A stretch of DNA of 64,000 nt, taken from the NCBI RefSeq assembly GCF_002160135.1, contig NZ_NFJZ01000013.1, positions 1-64,000 on the forward strand, in the 5' to 3' direction. The position numbers were made by a program, and so were the translations under genes. Positions 8,801-14,790 of this stretch are shown here, piece by piece. The DNA comes from Lachnoclostridium sp. An196. GTDB taxonomy: Bacteria; Bacillota; Clostridia; Lachnospirales; Lachnospiraceae. Under the pieces are notes generated by a model. It had not been told where the DNA came from. It saw nothing but the letters and a program-made list of their open reading frames with translations, and ran no database searches. The first letter of the stretch is position 1; the number at the start of each line of letters is the position of its first letter.

Positions 8801-9988
8801 CAGTTCACTCAGCAGTGCTACGTCTTCGGACACTTCTGCTTTCTCAGCAGCAGCATCGCTCAATGCTACCACACCGTCCACTTCATCAGAAGTTGTGGCG
8901 GTCGCAACTGTTTCAACTGTAACAGATGCATCTCCATCCTCAGCCAGATGATGTACCGTCAGAGTGCTTGCATCGATATTTTCAGGAAGCGCCTCTTCCG
9001 AAAGTTCAAAACGCACGGATACCGGCACTGCAGGCTCAATCTCTTCTTTCGTATCTTCATCCGTGAAATAAACATCCAGGGCGATCATGCCGTCAAAAAC
9101 GGTCTCTGTCTGCTCTTCCACCGCTGCGGCTGCCTTGCCCAGTTCTTCTTCATCCGTAACAGCATCTGCATGCAGCACCGGTGTAATATCCCCATCAAAA
9201 GCATCTTCCGGCACTTCAACAAATACTTTAACCGTCTGTCCGTCATGTGCCGTTTCTGCCATATAAGTAGTTGCCGCAGTGTCTTCAGCGTCTTCTGCTG
9301 CGTCGGTTTTACCCCCGGCATCTTCTGTCTCTCCGTCACCAGTCTCTCCCGTCACCACATCACTCTGCTCTGTCCCATCCGTACCGCTCTCCCCGGTCTC
9401 TGTCTCCGTCCCGGTTCCTTCGCTTCCGTTCCCATCCGTCTCAGTCCCGGGCGCGATTGTAGTTCCATCTGTTCCATCATCAGCAGCTTCCGTGGTTCCG
9501 TCTGTCACATCTCCTTCAGTCTCGCCGCTCTCACCGGTCGTGGTATCACCGGTTCCGGCCGCCCCTTCTGTTCCTTCCGTACCGCTGGCAGGTGTCTCGC
9601 TTCCGGGTACAGTCGTCCCTTCTGCTCCTTCCGTACCGCTGCCGGATGTCTCAGTCCCGGTTCCGGCCGTCTCGGTCCCGTCGGTTCCGGTCGCATCCGC
9701 AGCGCCGCCGGTCTCGGTACCTGTCCCGGTCCCGTCTCCGGGCACAGTCGCCGTATCTTCACCGGAGCCTTCGTCCCCGACGCTTGTAACTGCTGTGTCT
9801 TCTTCCACAGACACATCCGTGTTCTCAGTCTCTTCCCCGGCAGCCGGCTCCGTCTCTCCGCCTGCTCCCGTGTCCTCCTGGACATTCGTGGCGCTTGCGG
9901 ATACGAAAAGCTCTTCACTGTCCACTACAGACAACATCAGAGTCAGCGCAAGCAGCACTGCCAGGAATCTCTTCGCTTTCTTCCACAT
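5846..9988 (-). CDS. Large tip adhesin: VWA domain, pilin Ig domains, VPTGL sorting signal
   Basis: The 1,380-residue product has a signal peptide (MWKKAKRFLAVLLALTLML) and a low-complexity Gly/Thr/Glu/Ser stalk (about 35-230). A beta-rich region (about 245-600) is followed by a von Willebrand A domain (about 605-835) with DQSGSM, a GGT loop and LSDG forming the metal site. Three pilin/collagen-adhesin-type Ig domains (about 985-1085, 1090-1205, 1206-1335), a VPTGL motif near 1340 and a helix with tail SRRRDR complete it. VWA proteins of this shape are tip adhesins of sortase pili. The ATG at 9988 is preferred over 10033 because it follows GGGGAG at good spacing and directly precedes the signal peptide. 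It is the first operon gene, about 50 bases from the invertible segment. Confidence 0.9.
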   Translation of the reverse strand: MWKKAKRFLAVLLALTLMLSVVDSEELFVSASATNVQEDTGAGGETEPAAGEETENTDVSVEEDTAVTSVGDEGSGEDTATVPGDGTGTGTETGGAADATGTDGTETAGTGTETSGSGTEGAEGTTVPGSETPASGTEGTEGAAGTGDTTTGESGETEGDVTDGTTEAADDGTDGTTIAPGTETDGNGSEGTGTETETGESGTDGTEQSDVVTGETGDGETEDAGGKTDAAEDAEDTAATTYMAETAHDGQTVKVFVEVPEDAFDGDITPVLHADAVTDEEELGKAAAAVEEQTETVFDGMIALDVYFTDEDTKEEIEPAVPVSVRFELSEEALPENIDASTLTVHHLAEDGDASVTVETVATATTSDEVDGVVALSDAAAEKAEVSEDVALLSELDDVADTVENGIENPAVVAEFDVKSFSTFTITWIQDKLIGQDVIEEIKFTIVDTDGNELNVSDSYNLSYQLTYNERISFEEIVTENGIQTILINGEEYVFRNATLIIKNGERHPVSSVEWIEDGLDGLAKNDKVRFYDSVFPGETGVYTRDNEGDEGDSLELIYRRSDENSTEVYEPEPTYSKAAVTNDDGKTYDLALTVSGSVGTATENQKVDVLFIVDQSGSMADQTYYPKTQSYQSYQYIVADQAQTLATALANNTNLDARFSVVTFSDSIADTQYYNDGIMRLSWTNDASQVFDAANQHSYGGTNYEAGLLSGRAAIIESRPDAVKYVVFLSDGQPTFHYTGNGSQTGGGNYTQPDDIGNAVEEAGNYDFVNGFFTIRVGNESSADTYLDLVRNAVREATGASEDNENFWGFTATDSDDLVESFEKIQAQITSLSMTDVMIEDILTSYVEAPVGAEPYLLVKHTVDGEIVTDRYDAENVGNVIKEISYDSATKTLKCEFMDTYSLLPGYTYELHLEIVPTEKAFTEYAATGYPSGMIGEPDTGTFAGENGFYSNVDGEAMLTYTTPINSHSVEYPMPVVQVPSTSLIIKKDFGGLETPEEKEAAASLITFTIKDGNTIVKNNIVLQLNSDGTYSAEVTGLTVGKTYVVEENCSAPEGYNVTTNTPSQTTPPLSSTVDNILSFTNIYTPAEADLEICKQIVIEGDEDADLSVFNGKEFTFIIQGKNSENTDIVKEVMIQTDENGVGSATVEDLPLGSYNVSEKTDESDFPDEVGDYGYVSNDGPRSTTVAASGGLVGIVNVYKHQDKVLTVGKEVKGNLGNTSEKFNFTLTIKKTSSAVSEEITEDEYVKIAATAKRFTGNVEDDGFYLSFNGETAAFTLSDNQKMTIEIPHGYYCMVNETRGDYTARITVDDTSWSNESNASGSITKDTNVTVINSLDTGVPTGLNQNNTPFVLMTAIAAVTGLVLLGGFFIYHISRRRDR

Positions 9989-10034
9989 AATGCATTCTCC
10001 CCGTCTGTTAGATTCGGATACTGCTGCCTGCACT

Positions 10035-10053
10035 ACTTAATGTTTATTCTGTG
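10035..10053. repeat. Left inverted repeat of the switch (putative recombination site)
   Basis: ACTTAATGTTTATT, one mismatched base, then TGTG. This is the reverse complement of the right site at 10308-10326 with 18 of 19 positions matching. It lies within the 5' leader of the adhesin gene, 47 bases before the ATG, so it would stay in the mRNA in either orientation. Confidence 0.75.
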
Positions 10054-10061
10054 GTGATTAT

Positions 10062-10130
10062 GGGCAGGGACGTCTGCCGGACCGGGCCTGCCCGGGAAAC
10101 ATTTCCGCAGAAAAGCGCGTATAAACGCGC
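10062..10130 (-). other. Two hairpins within the switch
   Basis: GGGCAGG (10062-10068) pairs with CCTGCCC (10087-10093). GCGCGT (10115-10120) pairs with ACGCGC (10125-10130), followed by TTTT on the minus strand. In the sequenced orientation both lie in the path of any leftward transcript toward the adhesin gene. Together with the stronger terminator next to them they would silence read-through. Confidence 0.5.
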
Positions 10131-10175
10131 AAAAACCAGGCCGATGGGAACGGCGGATGCCCATCGGTCTGGTTT
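10131..10175 (-). terminator. Strong leftward rho-independent terminator inside the switch
   Basis: AAACCAGGCCGATGGG and CCCATCGGTCTGGTTT form a 16-bp stem with one G-T pair and an 11-base loop. On the minus strand it ends in five T residues. It would stop read-through from the recombinase gene before the pilus operon in the sequenced orientation. After inversion it would lie upstream of the promoter. Confidence 0.75.
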
Positions 10176-10231
10176 GCGTGTCTTTCTTCCGGTATTCCTT
10201 CAAAAACAGGGATTTTTTTGCGGGAATATCC

Positions 10232-10260
10232 TTGCACTTATAGAAATACCCTGCTATAAT
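10232..10260 (+). promoter_or_regulatory. Near-consensus promoter of the switch, pointing away from the pilus operon
   Basis: TTGCAC (10232-10237), exactly 17 bases, TATAAT (10255-10260). It is among the best sigma-A promoter matches in the window, yet the only gene ahead of it lies on the opposite strand. This misplaced orientation is a main argument for an invertible promoter. Confidence 0.8.
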
Positions 10261-10266
10261 AATTTC

Positions 10267-10341
10267 AAATGTAGTACATTTTTATGTAAGTACGGATCGC
10301 TGTCATACACATAATAAACATTAAGTTATGTGTATTTTTTT
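10267..10341 (+). ncRNA. Possible short RNA made in the OFF orientation
   Basis: The switch promoter should start RNA near 10267. The palindrome ATACACATAA/TTATGTGTAT (10305-10335) followed by seven T residues would end it near 10341. The result would be about 75 bases with a small TACAT/ATGTA hairpin. If termination leaks, the RNA becomes antisense to the 3' end of the recombinase mRNA. No protein is encoded. Whether the RNA has a job or is only the by-product of an OFF promoter is unknown. Confidence 0.4.
10305..10335. repeat. Right inverted repeat of the switch, a palindromic recombinase-type site
   Basis: ATACACATAA and TTATGTGTAT are perfect 10-bp arms around an 11-base centre. The centre and inner arm bases carry the AATAAACATTAAGT copy shared with the left site. 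Two arms around a short overlap region is the usual form of a tyrosine recombinase core site. It ends 14 bases from the recombinase stop codon. Confidence 0.7.
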
Positions 10342-10348
10342 ATGCCAT

Positions 10349-11188
10349 TCACACGACCAGCCCCAGTGCGGCGATCCGCCTGGACTGCTCTTCCCCGCTT
10401 ACCATGGTATAGATCCTGGTCGTATCGATGCTGGAATGTCCCAGCAGGTCCGCCAGATGGGACAGGTCTTTTTCTTTTTTATAATAAGTGCACGCGAACA
10501 GGTGCCTCAGGTTATGGGGAAATACTTTCTCCCTGCTCACTCCCGCTTTTTCACACAACGCTTTCATCTCGTGCCAGATATTGCTCCGGTCCAGGGGCCG
10601 TCCTCTTCTCGTGACGAACAGGCTCCCCTTTTGGATATTTCTTTCTTTCATATATTTTTTCAGGACGCGGCACAATGGCGCCGGCAGCAGCACAGTCCGG
10701 ACTTTTCCTTTCAGGGTGACCTTCGCCCGGCCTTCCTTTACTGCCTCCGCCGTTATGAAACGCAGTTCGCTCACACGGATGCCCGTGGCGCAGATCGTCT
10801 GCATCAGGTAATACAGTCTCTGGTCCTTTTTCTCTCCCGCGGCGAACAGCAGGCGGAGGTATTCTTCCCTGGACAGCTCTTTCTCCCGGCTCCGGAAAGA
10901 TACTTTCTGTATCTTCAGCAGTTTTACCACACAGTCATACCATCCCTGTTCTTTCAGAAAACGGTTCAGCGCGACCAGCATGGAATTGACGCTGGCAGGA
11001 GCATACTTTTCGATCAGGTACTGCTTGTATTCCATCACCTTCTCCTTGTCCACCGGGGCGTCCTGCACAAAAGAGAAGAACACATCCACATCGTGTATAT
11101 ATTTCCCGATCGTGGCCCTGCTCCTCTCTTCTTCCGCCAGCTGCGCCTGAAAGCGCGGGATCATGCTTCGTTCCAGATTATGTTTCAT
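10349..11188 (-). CDS. Intact tyrosine recombinase (XerC/D-like), likely operates the switch
   Basis: This 279-residue protein has an N-terminal SAM-like domain (about 1-95) and a catalytic domain (about 105-279). All usual residues are present: Arg138 (TGIRVSEL), a Lys at 160 or 162, His225 and Arg228 (HNLRH), His251 (LLGHSS) and the nucleophile Tyr260 (TTRIY). AAGGAG lies 7 bases before the ATG, and a promoter lies at 11260-11288. Short solitary recombinases of this type beside surface gene operons commonly invert a promoter. Its stop codon is 23 bases from the right repeat of the putative switch. It is read as a DNA invertase for that segment; no other substrate is visible. Confidence 0.88.
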   Translation of the reverse strand: MKHNLERSMIPRFQAQLAEEERSRATIGKYIHDVDVFFSFVQDAPVDKEKVMEYKQYLIEKYAPASVNSMLVALNRFLKEQGWYDCVVKLLKIQKVSFRSREKELSREEYLRLLFAAGEKKDQRLYYLMQTICATGIRVSELRFITAEAVKEGRAKVTLKGKVRTVLLPAPLCRVLKKYMKERNIQKGSLFVTRRGRPLDRSNIWHEMKALCEKAGVSREKVFPHNLRHLFACTYYKKEKDLSHLADLLGHSSIDTTRIYTMVSGEEQSRRIAALGLVV

Positions 11189-11259
11189 TTTCGTCTCCTT
11201 CCTGTCTGTCCCGGATACTGTGCCGGGAAAACATTCTCATTATGTCCACATCCGATCTC

Positions 11260-11288
11260 AGTATACCCTCCCTATATTTTTTGCACAA
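11260..11288 (-). promoter_or_regulatory. Promoter of the recombinase gene
   Basis: On the minus strand TTGTGC (11283-11288), 17 bases and TATACT (11260-11265) lie about 70 bases upstream of the recombinase ATG and outside the invertible segment. Recombinase expression should therefore not depend on switch orientation. Confidence 0.55.
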
Positions 11289-11363
11289 ATGCAGTAAACA
11301 CATTTTTATATTTGCATTATTGATTATCTTCTTTTCTTCATTTATATATCCCGCCCCGCGGCA

Positions 11364-11400
11364 CAAAAAAAGCGTCCACCCCTGCGCTGGGAATGGACGC
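11364..11400 (-). terminator. Second terminator behind glgA
   Basis: GCGTCCA and TGGACGC (11372-11378, 11394-11400) form a stem with an inner CCC/GGG. Seven T residues follow on the minus strand. It lies just after the first glgA terminator and isolates glgA from the pilus island. Confidence 0.7.
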
Positions 11401-11430
11401 AAAAACTCCCCGGTCCTGAAACCGGGGAGT
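11401..11430 (-). terminator. Terminator of glgA
   Basis: ACTCCCCGGT and ACCGGGGAGT form a perfect 10-bp stem with a 6-base loop, followed by TTTTT on the minus strand, 27 bases after the glgA stop codon. Confidence 0.85.
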
Positions 11431-11456
11431 CACTCTTCCAGTCTCTGAAGTCTATC

Positions 11457-12908
11457 CTACCAGCCGATCAGCCAGGAATAGATTCCTTCATATTTGTAGC
11501 GGGACGCATCCCAGGAGAAGTCTTTCTGCATTCCTCTTGCGACCATCTCGTCCCACTCTTTGCGGTGCACGAAATAGGTGTATTTCGCGTAATTGATCAC
11601 TTCCATCATGTCCCAGGGATTGTAATTTCCGAAGGAGAAGCCGTCTCCGGTGCCTTCGTACTCGTTGTACGCCTGTACCGTATCCTTCAGGCCCCCGGTC
11701 TCACGGACGATGGGCACCGTGCCGTAACGGAAGGAGATCAGCTGGGTCAGTCCGCAGGGCTCGAACGCGGAAGGCATCAGGAACGCGTCCGCGGCCGCGT
11801 ACAGCTTATGGGACAGTTCATCCGCATAGTAGATGTTCGCGGAAACTTTATCCGGATACTTCCATGCATAGTGGCGGAACATGTTCTCGTACCGCTCGTC
11901 GCCGGTGCCGATCACCACGAACTGGGTATTGTCGTCCACGATCTGTTCCATCACTTCCGCGATCAGATCCAGGCCCTTCTGGTCTGTCAGACGTGAGATC
12001 AGCCCGATCATCATCTTGCCCTCGTCCACCGTCAGTCCCAGTTCTTCCTGGAGCGCTCGCTTATTGGCCGCCTTGCCTTTATGGAAATTCTTGAGCGTAT
12101 AATTCTTGCTGATCTTCTGGTCCGTCTCCGGATTCCAGATATCATAGTCGATGCCGTTCACGATACCTCGCAGGTCCATATGTCTCGCTGACAGCAGTCC
12201 GTCCAGACCCTCGCCGTACTGCGGCGTCTGGATCTCATACGCATAGGTCTCGCTGACCGTCGTGATATAATCCGCGTAGACCAGCCCGCCCTTGAGCATA
12301 TTGGCGTCTCTTTTGTACTCCAGCTTGTCCGGCGTGAAGACATAGTCCGGAAGGCCGGTCAGCCCCTGCATGGTCTCGATATCCCAGATACCCTGGAAAC
12401 GCAGGTTATGGATCGTCATGATCGTCTTGATCCCCCGGTAAAATTCTCCCGCCGCAAATTCCGTCTTCAGATAAACCGGGATCAGACCGGTCTGCCAGTC
12501 ATGGCAGTGGATCAGATCCGGGCGGAAACCGATAACCGGGAGGATCGACAGTACCGCCTTGTCAAAGAACGCGAATTTTTCAATATCTGTACGGAAGTCC
12601 CCATAAGGTTTGGATCCTCCGAAATATACCAGATTGTCGATAAAATAATAAGTAACCCCTTCATACTCATACGTCATGATCCCCACATGCGCGCCGGGAT
12701 TGTAACTTCCTGTCCCCATATAGAAGTGAGTGATATACTTGAAATTATTCCGGAAATGATCCGGGATACAAGTATAATTCGGGATCACCACCCGAACGTC
12801 CCACTCTTCCTTGTTAAACCCCTTCGGCAGCGCCCCGCATACGTCGGCAAGTCCGCCTGTCTTGACAAATGGCACACACTCAGACGCTGCAAACAATATT
12901 TTCTTCAT
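11457..12908 (-). CDS. glgA: Glycogen (starch) synthase, GT5 family
   Basis: The 483-residue enzyme transfers glucose from ADP-glucose to growing glycogen. The N-terminal KTGGLADVCGALP segment (about 17-29) is the ADP-glucose-binding signature of GlgA. The C-terminal half has the GT-B features SRLTDQKGLDL, PSAFEPCGLTQL and the acidic RETGGLKDTV segment. The length is normal for bacterial GlgA. The gene stands alone: glgB, glgC, glgD and glgP are not next to it. It ends in tandem terminators. Confidence 0.96.
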   Translation of the reverse strand: MKKILFAASECVPFVKTGGLADVCGALPKGFNKEEWDVRVVIPNYTCIPDHFRNNFKYITHFYMGTGSYNPGAHVGIMTYEYEGVTYYFIDNLVYFGGSKPYGDFRTDIEKFAFFDKAVLSILPVIGFRPDLIHCHDWQTGLIPVYLKTEFAAGEFYRGIKTIMTIHNLRFQGIWDIETMQGLTGLPDYVFTPDKLEYKRDANMLKGGLVYADYITTVSETYAYEIQTPQYGEGLDGLLSARHMDLRGIVNGIDYDIWNPETDQKISKNYTLKNFHKGKAANKRALQEELGLTVDEGKMMIGLISRLTDQKGLDLIAEVMEQIVDDNTQFVVIGTGDERYENMFRHYAWKYPDKVSANIYYADELSHKLYAAADAFLMPSAFEPCGLTQLISFRYGTVPIVRETGGLKDTVQAYNEYEGTGDGFSFGNYNPWDMMEVINYAKYTYFVHRKEWDEMVARGMQKDFSWDASRYKYEGIYSWLIGW

Positions 12909-12998
12909 AATATGAGTTTCCTCCCATAAGAAATATTTTGATAATCTAATGATATCATATTATAAGAGATTTCAAAAGCCTATTTTCTCGATTTTTTC

Positions 12999-13026
12999 TT
13001 GAAAAACGTGCATATTTATGTATAAT
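12999..13026 (+). promoter_or_regulatory. Promoter of the ABC-F gene
   Basis: TTGAAA (12999-13004), 16 bases and TATAAT (13021-13026) lie about 50 bases before the ATG. Confidence 0.6.
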
Positions 13027-13074
13027 GGTAAAAGTGGCTTTTTAATATGAATCAATTTAATATGAGGAAATTCT

Positions 13075-14715
13075 ATGATAAGTGCAAACAACATAACTCT
13101 GCGTCTGGGCAAGAAAGCCCTGTTTGAAGATGTCAATATCAAATTTACAGAAGGAAACTGCTACGGCCTGATCGGCGCCAACGGCGCGGGCAAGTCCACG
13201 TTCCTGAAGATTCTGTCCGGCGAACTGGAATCCACCAGCGGCGAAATCGTCATCACTCCGGGACAGCGTCTTTCCTTCCTGAAACAGGATCATTTCCAGT
13301 ACGACGAATATCCGGTTCTGGATACCGTCATCATGGGAAATGAACGCCTGTATCAGATCATGAAAGAAAAAGAGGCGATCTACGCCAAAGAAGATTTCAC
13401 CGACGAAGACGGCATCCGCGCCAGCGAACTGGAAGCGGAATTCGCCGATATGAACGGCTGGGAAGCCGAGTCCGACGCGGCGACGCTGCTTAACGGACTG
13501 GGTATCGAGACAGATTACCATTATTCCATGATGAAAGACCTGACCGGCGCGCAGAAGGTGAAAGTCCTGCTGGCGCAGGCACTGTTCGGCAACCCGGACA
13601 TCCTGCTCCTCGACGAGCCTACCAACCACCTGGATCTGGACGCCATCGCGTGGCTGGAAGAGTTCCTGATCAATTTTGAGAATACCGTGATCGTGGTCTC
13701 CCACGACCGTTATTTCCTGAATAAAGTCTGTACGCATATCGCGGACATCGACTACGGCAAGATCCAGCTCTATGCCGGAAACTATGACTTCTGGTATGAG
13801 TCCAGCCAGCTTCTGATCCGTCAGATGAAGGAAGCGAATAAGAAGAAGGAAGAAAAGATCAAAGAGCTGCAGGAATTCATCTCCCGCTTCTCCGCCAACG
13901 CTTCCAAATCCAGGCAGGCGACATCCAGAAAGAAGGCTCTGGAGAAGATCCAGCTGGAAGAGATCCGTCCTTCCAGCCGTAAATATCCGTATATTGACTT
14001 CCGTCCCAACCGGGAGATCGGCAACGAAGTGCTGACCGTAGAGGGTATCTCCAAGACCATCGACGGCGTCAAGGTGCTGGACAACGTCTCCTTCATCATG
14101 GGACATGACGACAAGATCGCCTTCGTGGGCAGCAATGAGTTCGCGAAGACTACGTTGTTCCGCATCCTTGCGGGAGAGATCGAACCGGATGAGGGGACCT
14201 ACAAATGGGGCGTCACCACCTCCCAGGCGTACTTCCCGAAGGACAATACCAGGGAATTTGACAACGACGATACCATCGTAGACTGGCTGACCCAGTATTC
14301 CGAAATCAAGGACGCCACTTACGTGCGCGGTTTCCTGGGCCGGATGCTCTTCGCGGGCGAAGACGGCATGAAGAAAGTGCGCGTGCTCTCCGGAGGAGAG
14401 AAGGTACGGTGCATGCTCAGCAAGCTGATGATCTCCGGAGCCAACGTGCTGATCCTTGACGAGCCTACGGACCACCTGGACATGGAGTCCATCACTGCCC
14501 TGAACAACGGATTGATCAAATTTCCGGGAGTGCTTCTGTTCTCCTCCCGCGACCATCAGATTGTCCAGACCACCGCGAACCGGATCATCGAGATTATGCC
14601 GAACGGCTCAATCATCGACAAGATCACTACCTACGACGAATATCTGGCAAGCGATGAAATGGCGAGAAAACGTACCGTCTATAATACCAATAAAGAGGAA
14701 GAAGAAGATAATTGA
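13075..14715 (+). CDS. ABC-F family ATPase (YkpA/YbiT type), soluble ribosome-associated
   Basis: The 546-residue protein has two ABC domains and no membrane helices, with a charged linker (about 240-300). Domain 1 has Walker A GANGAGKS and LLLDEPTNHLDLD, with an unusual signature LTGAQ. Domain 2 has signature LSGGE and LILDEPTDHLDME. Its Walker A is unusual: GSNEFAKTT has Ala where the last Gly normally sits. ABC-F proteins act on ribosomes as translation factors or antibiotic-protection proteins. The close likeness to the YkpA/YbiT group suggests a housekeeping role rather than resistance. The altered second P-loop may be a trait of that group. A hairpin terminator follows. Confidence 0.88.
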   Translation: MISANNITLRLGKKALFEDVNIKFTEGNCYGLIGANGAGKSTFLKILSGELESTSGEIVITPGQRLSFLKQDHFQYDEYPVLDTVIMGNERLYQIMKEKEAIYAKEDFTDEDGIRASELEAEFADMNGWEAESDAATLLNGLGIETDYHYSMMKDLTGAQKVKVLLAQALFGNPDILLLDEPTNHLDLDAIAWLEEFLINFENTVIVVSHDRYFLNKVCTHIADIDYGKIQLYAGNYDFWYESSQLLIRQMKEANKKKEEKIKELQEFISRFSANASKSRQATSRKKALEKIQLEEIRPSSRKYPYIDFRPNREIGNEVLTVEGISKTIDGVKVLDNVSFIMGHDDKIAFVGSNEFAKTTLFRILAGEIEPDEGTYKWGVTTSQAYFPKDNTREFDNDDTIVDWLTQYSEIKDATYVRGFLGRMLFAGEDGMKKVRVLSGGEKVRCMLSKLMISGANVLILDEPTDHLDMESITALNNGLIKFPGVLLFSSRDHQIVQTTANRIIEIMPNGSIIDKITTYDEYLASDEMARKRTVYNTNKEEEEDN

Positions 14716-14722
14716 CAGACAG

Positions 14723-14775
14723 CCTGCTTCCGGTACAACGCTGTACCACGGGGGCAGGTTTCTGTTGTTTTTAGA
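14723..14775 (+). terminator. Terminator after the ABC-F gene
   Basis: CCTGC...GGTACA pairs with TGTACC...GCAGG around a 4-base loop. A T-rich stretch (TTTCTGTTGTTTTT) follows. It lies just before the symporter gene, which has its own AGGAGG site. Confidence 0.65.
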
Positions 14776-14790
14776 GAAGGAGGAAAAGTT

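Larger units (their letters stand above)
10035..10326. other. Putative invertible promoter segment (phase switch), drawn in OFF orientation
   Basis: A 14-bp perfect inverted repeat bounds this segment: ACTTAATGTTTATT at 10035-10048 and AATAAACATTAAGT at 10313-10326. After one mismatch the repeat extends by TGTG/CACA. About 264 bp lie between. They contain one strong promoter pointing right, away from the pilus operon, and three hairpins facing leftward transcription. Inversion would place the -10 box at about 10101-10106 on the minus strand, with about 105 bases of leader before the adhesin ATG at 9988. An intact tyrosine recombinase gene lies 23 bases away. This layout matches known tyrosine-recombinase promoter switches. 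Inversion itself is inferred, not observed. Confidence 0.75.

Noticed and set aside
8594-10057. A 487-residue open frame and a 253-residue Ser/Pro/Val frame (9279-10040) on the plus strand opposite the adhesin gene
   Set aside because: They are antisense shadows of the adhesin gene and its repetitive stalk, without ribosome binding sites or recognisable domains.
10131-10175. The 16-bp-stem palindrome as a recombination or attachment site
   Set aside because: It is followed by five T residues on the minus strand and is a simple terminator. The second copy needed for recombination is missing, while the 14-bp repeat at 10035/10313 has two copies around a promoter.
536-11188. The pilus region as an integrated phage or conjugative element with two integrases
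   Set aside because: No phage structural, replication, relaxase or excisionase genes, tRNA junction or direct attachment repeats are visible. The recombinases fit the switch idea better, although a past transfer of the island is possible.
11178-11402. A 74-residue minus-strand frame upstream of the switch recombinase
   Set aside because: It overlaps the recombinase start, its promoter and part of the glgA terminators, and has no ribosome binding site or homologue I recognise.
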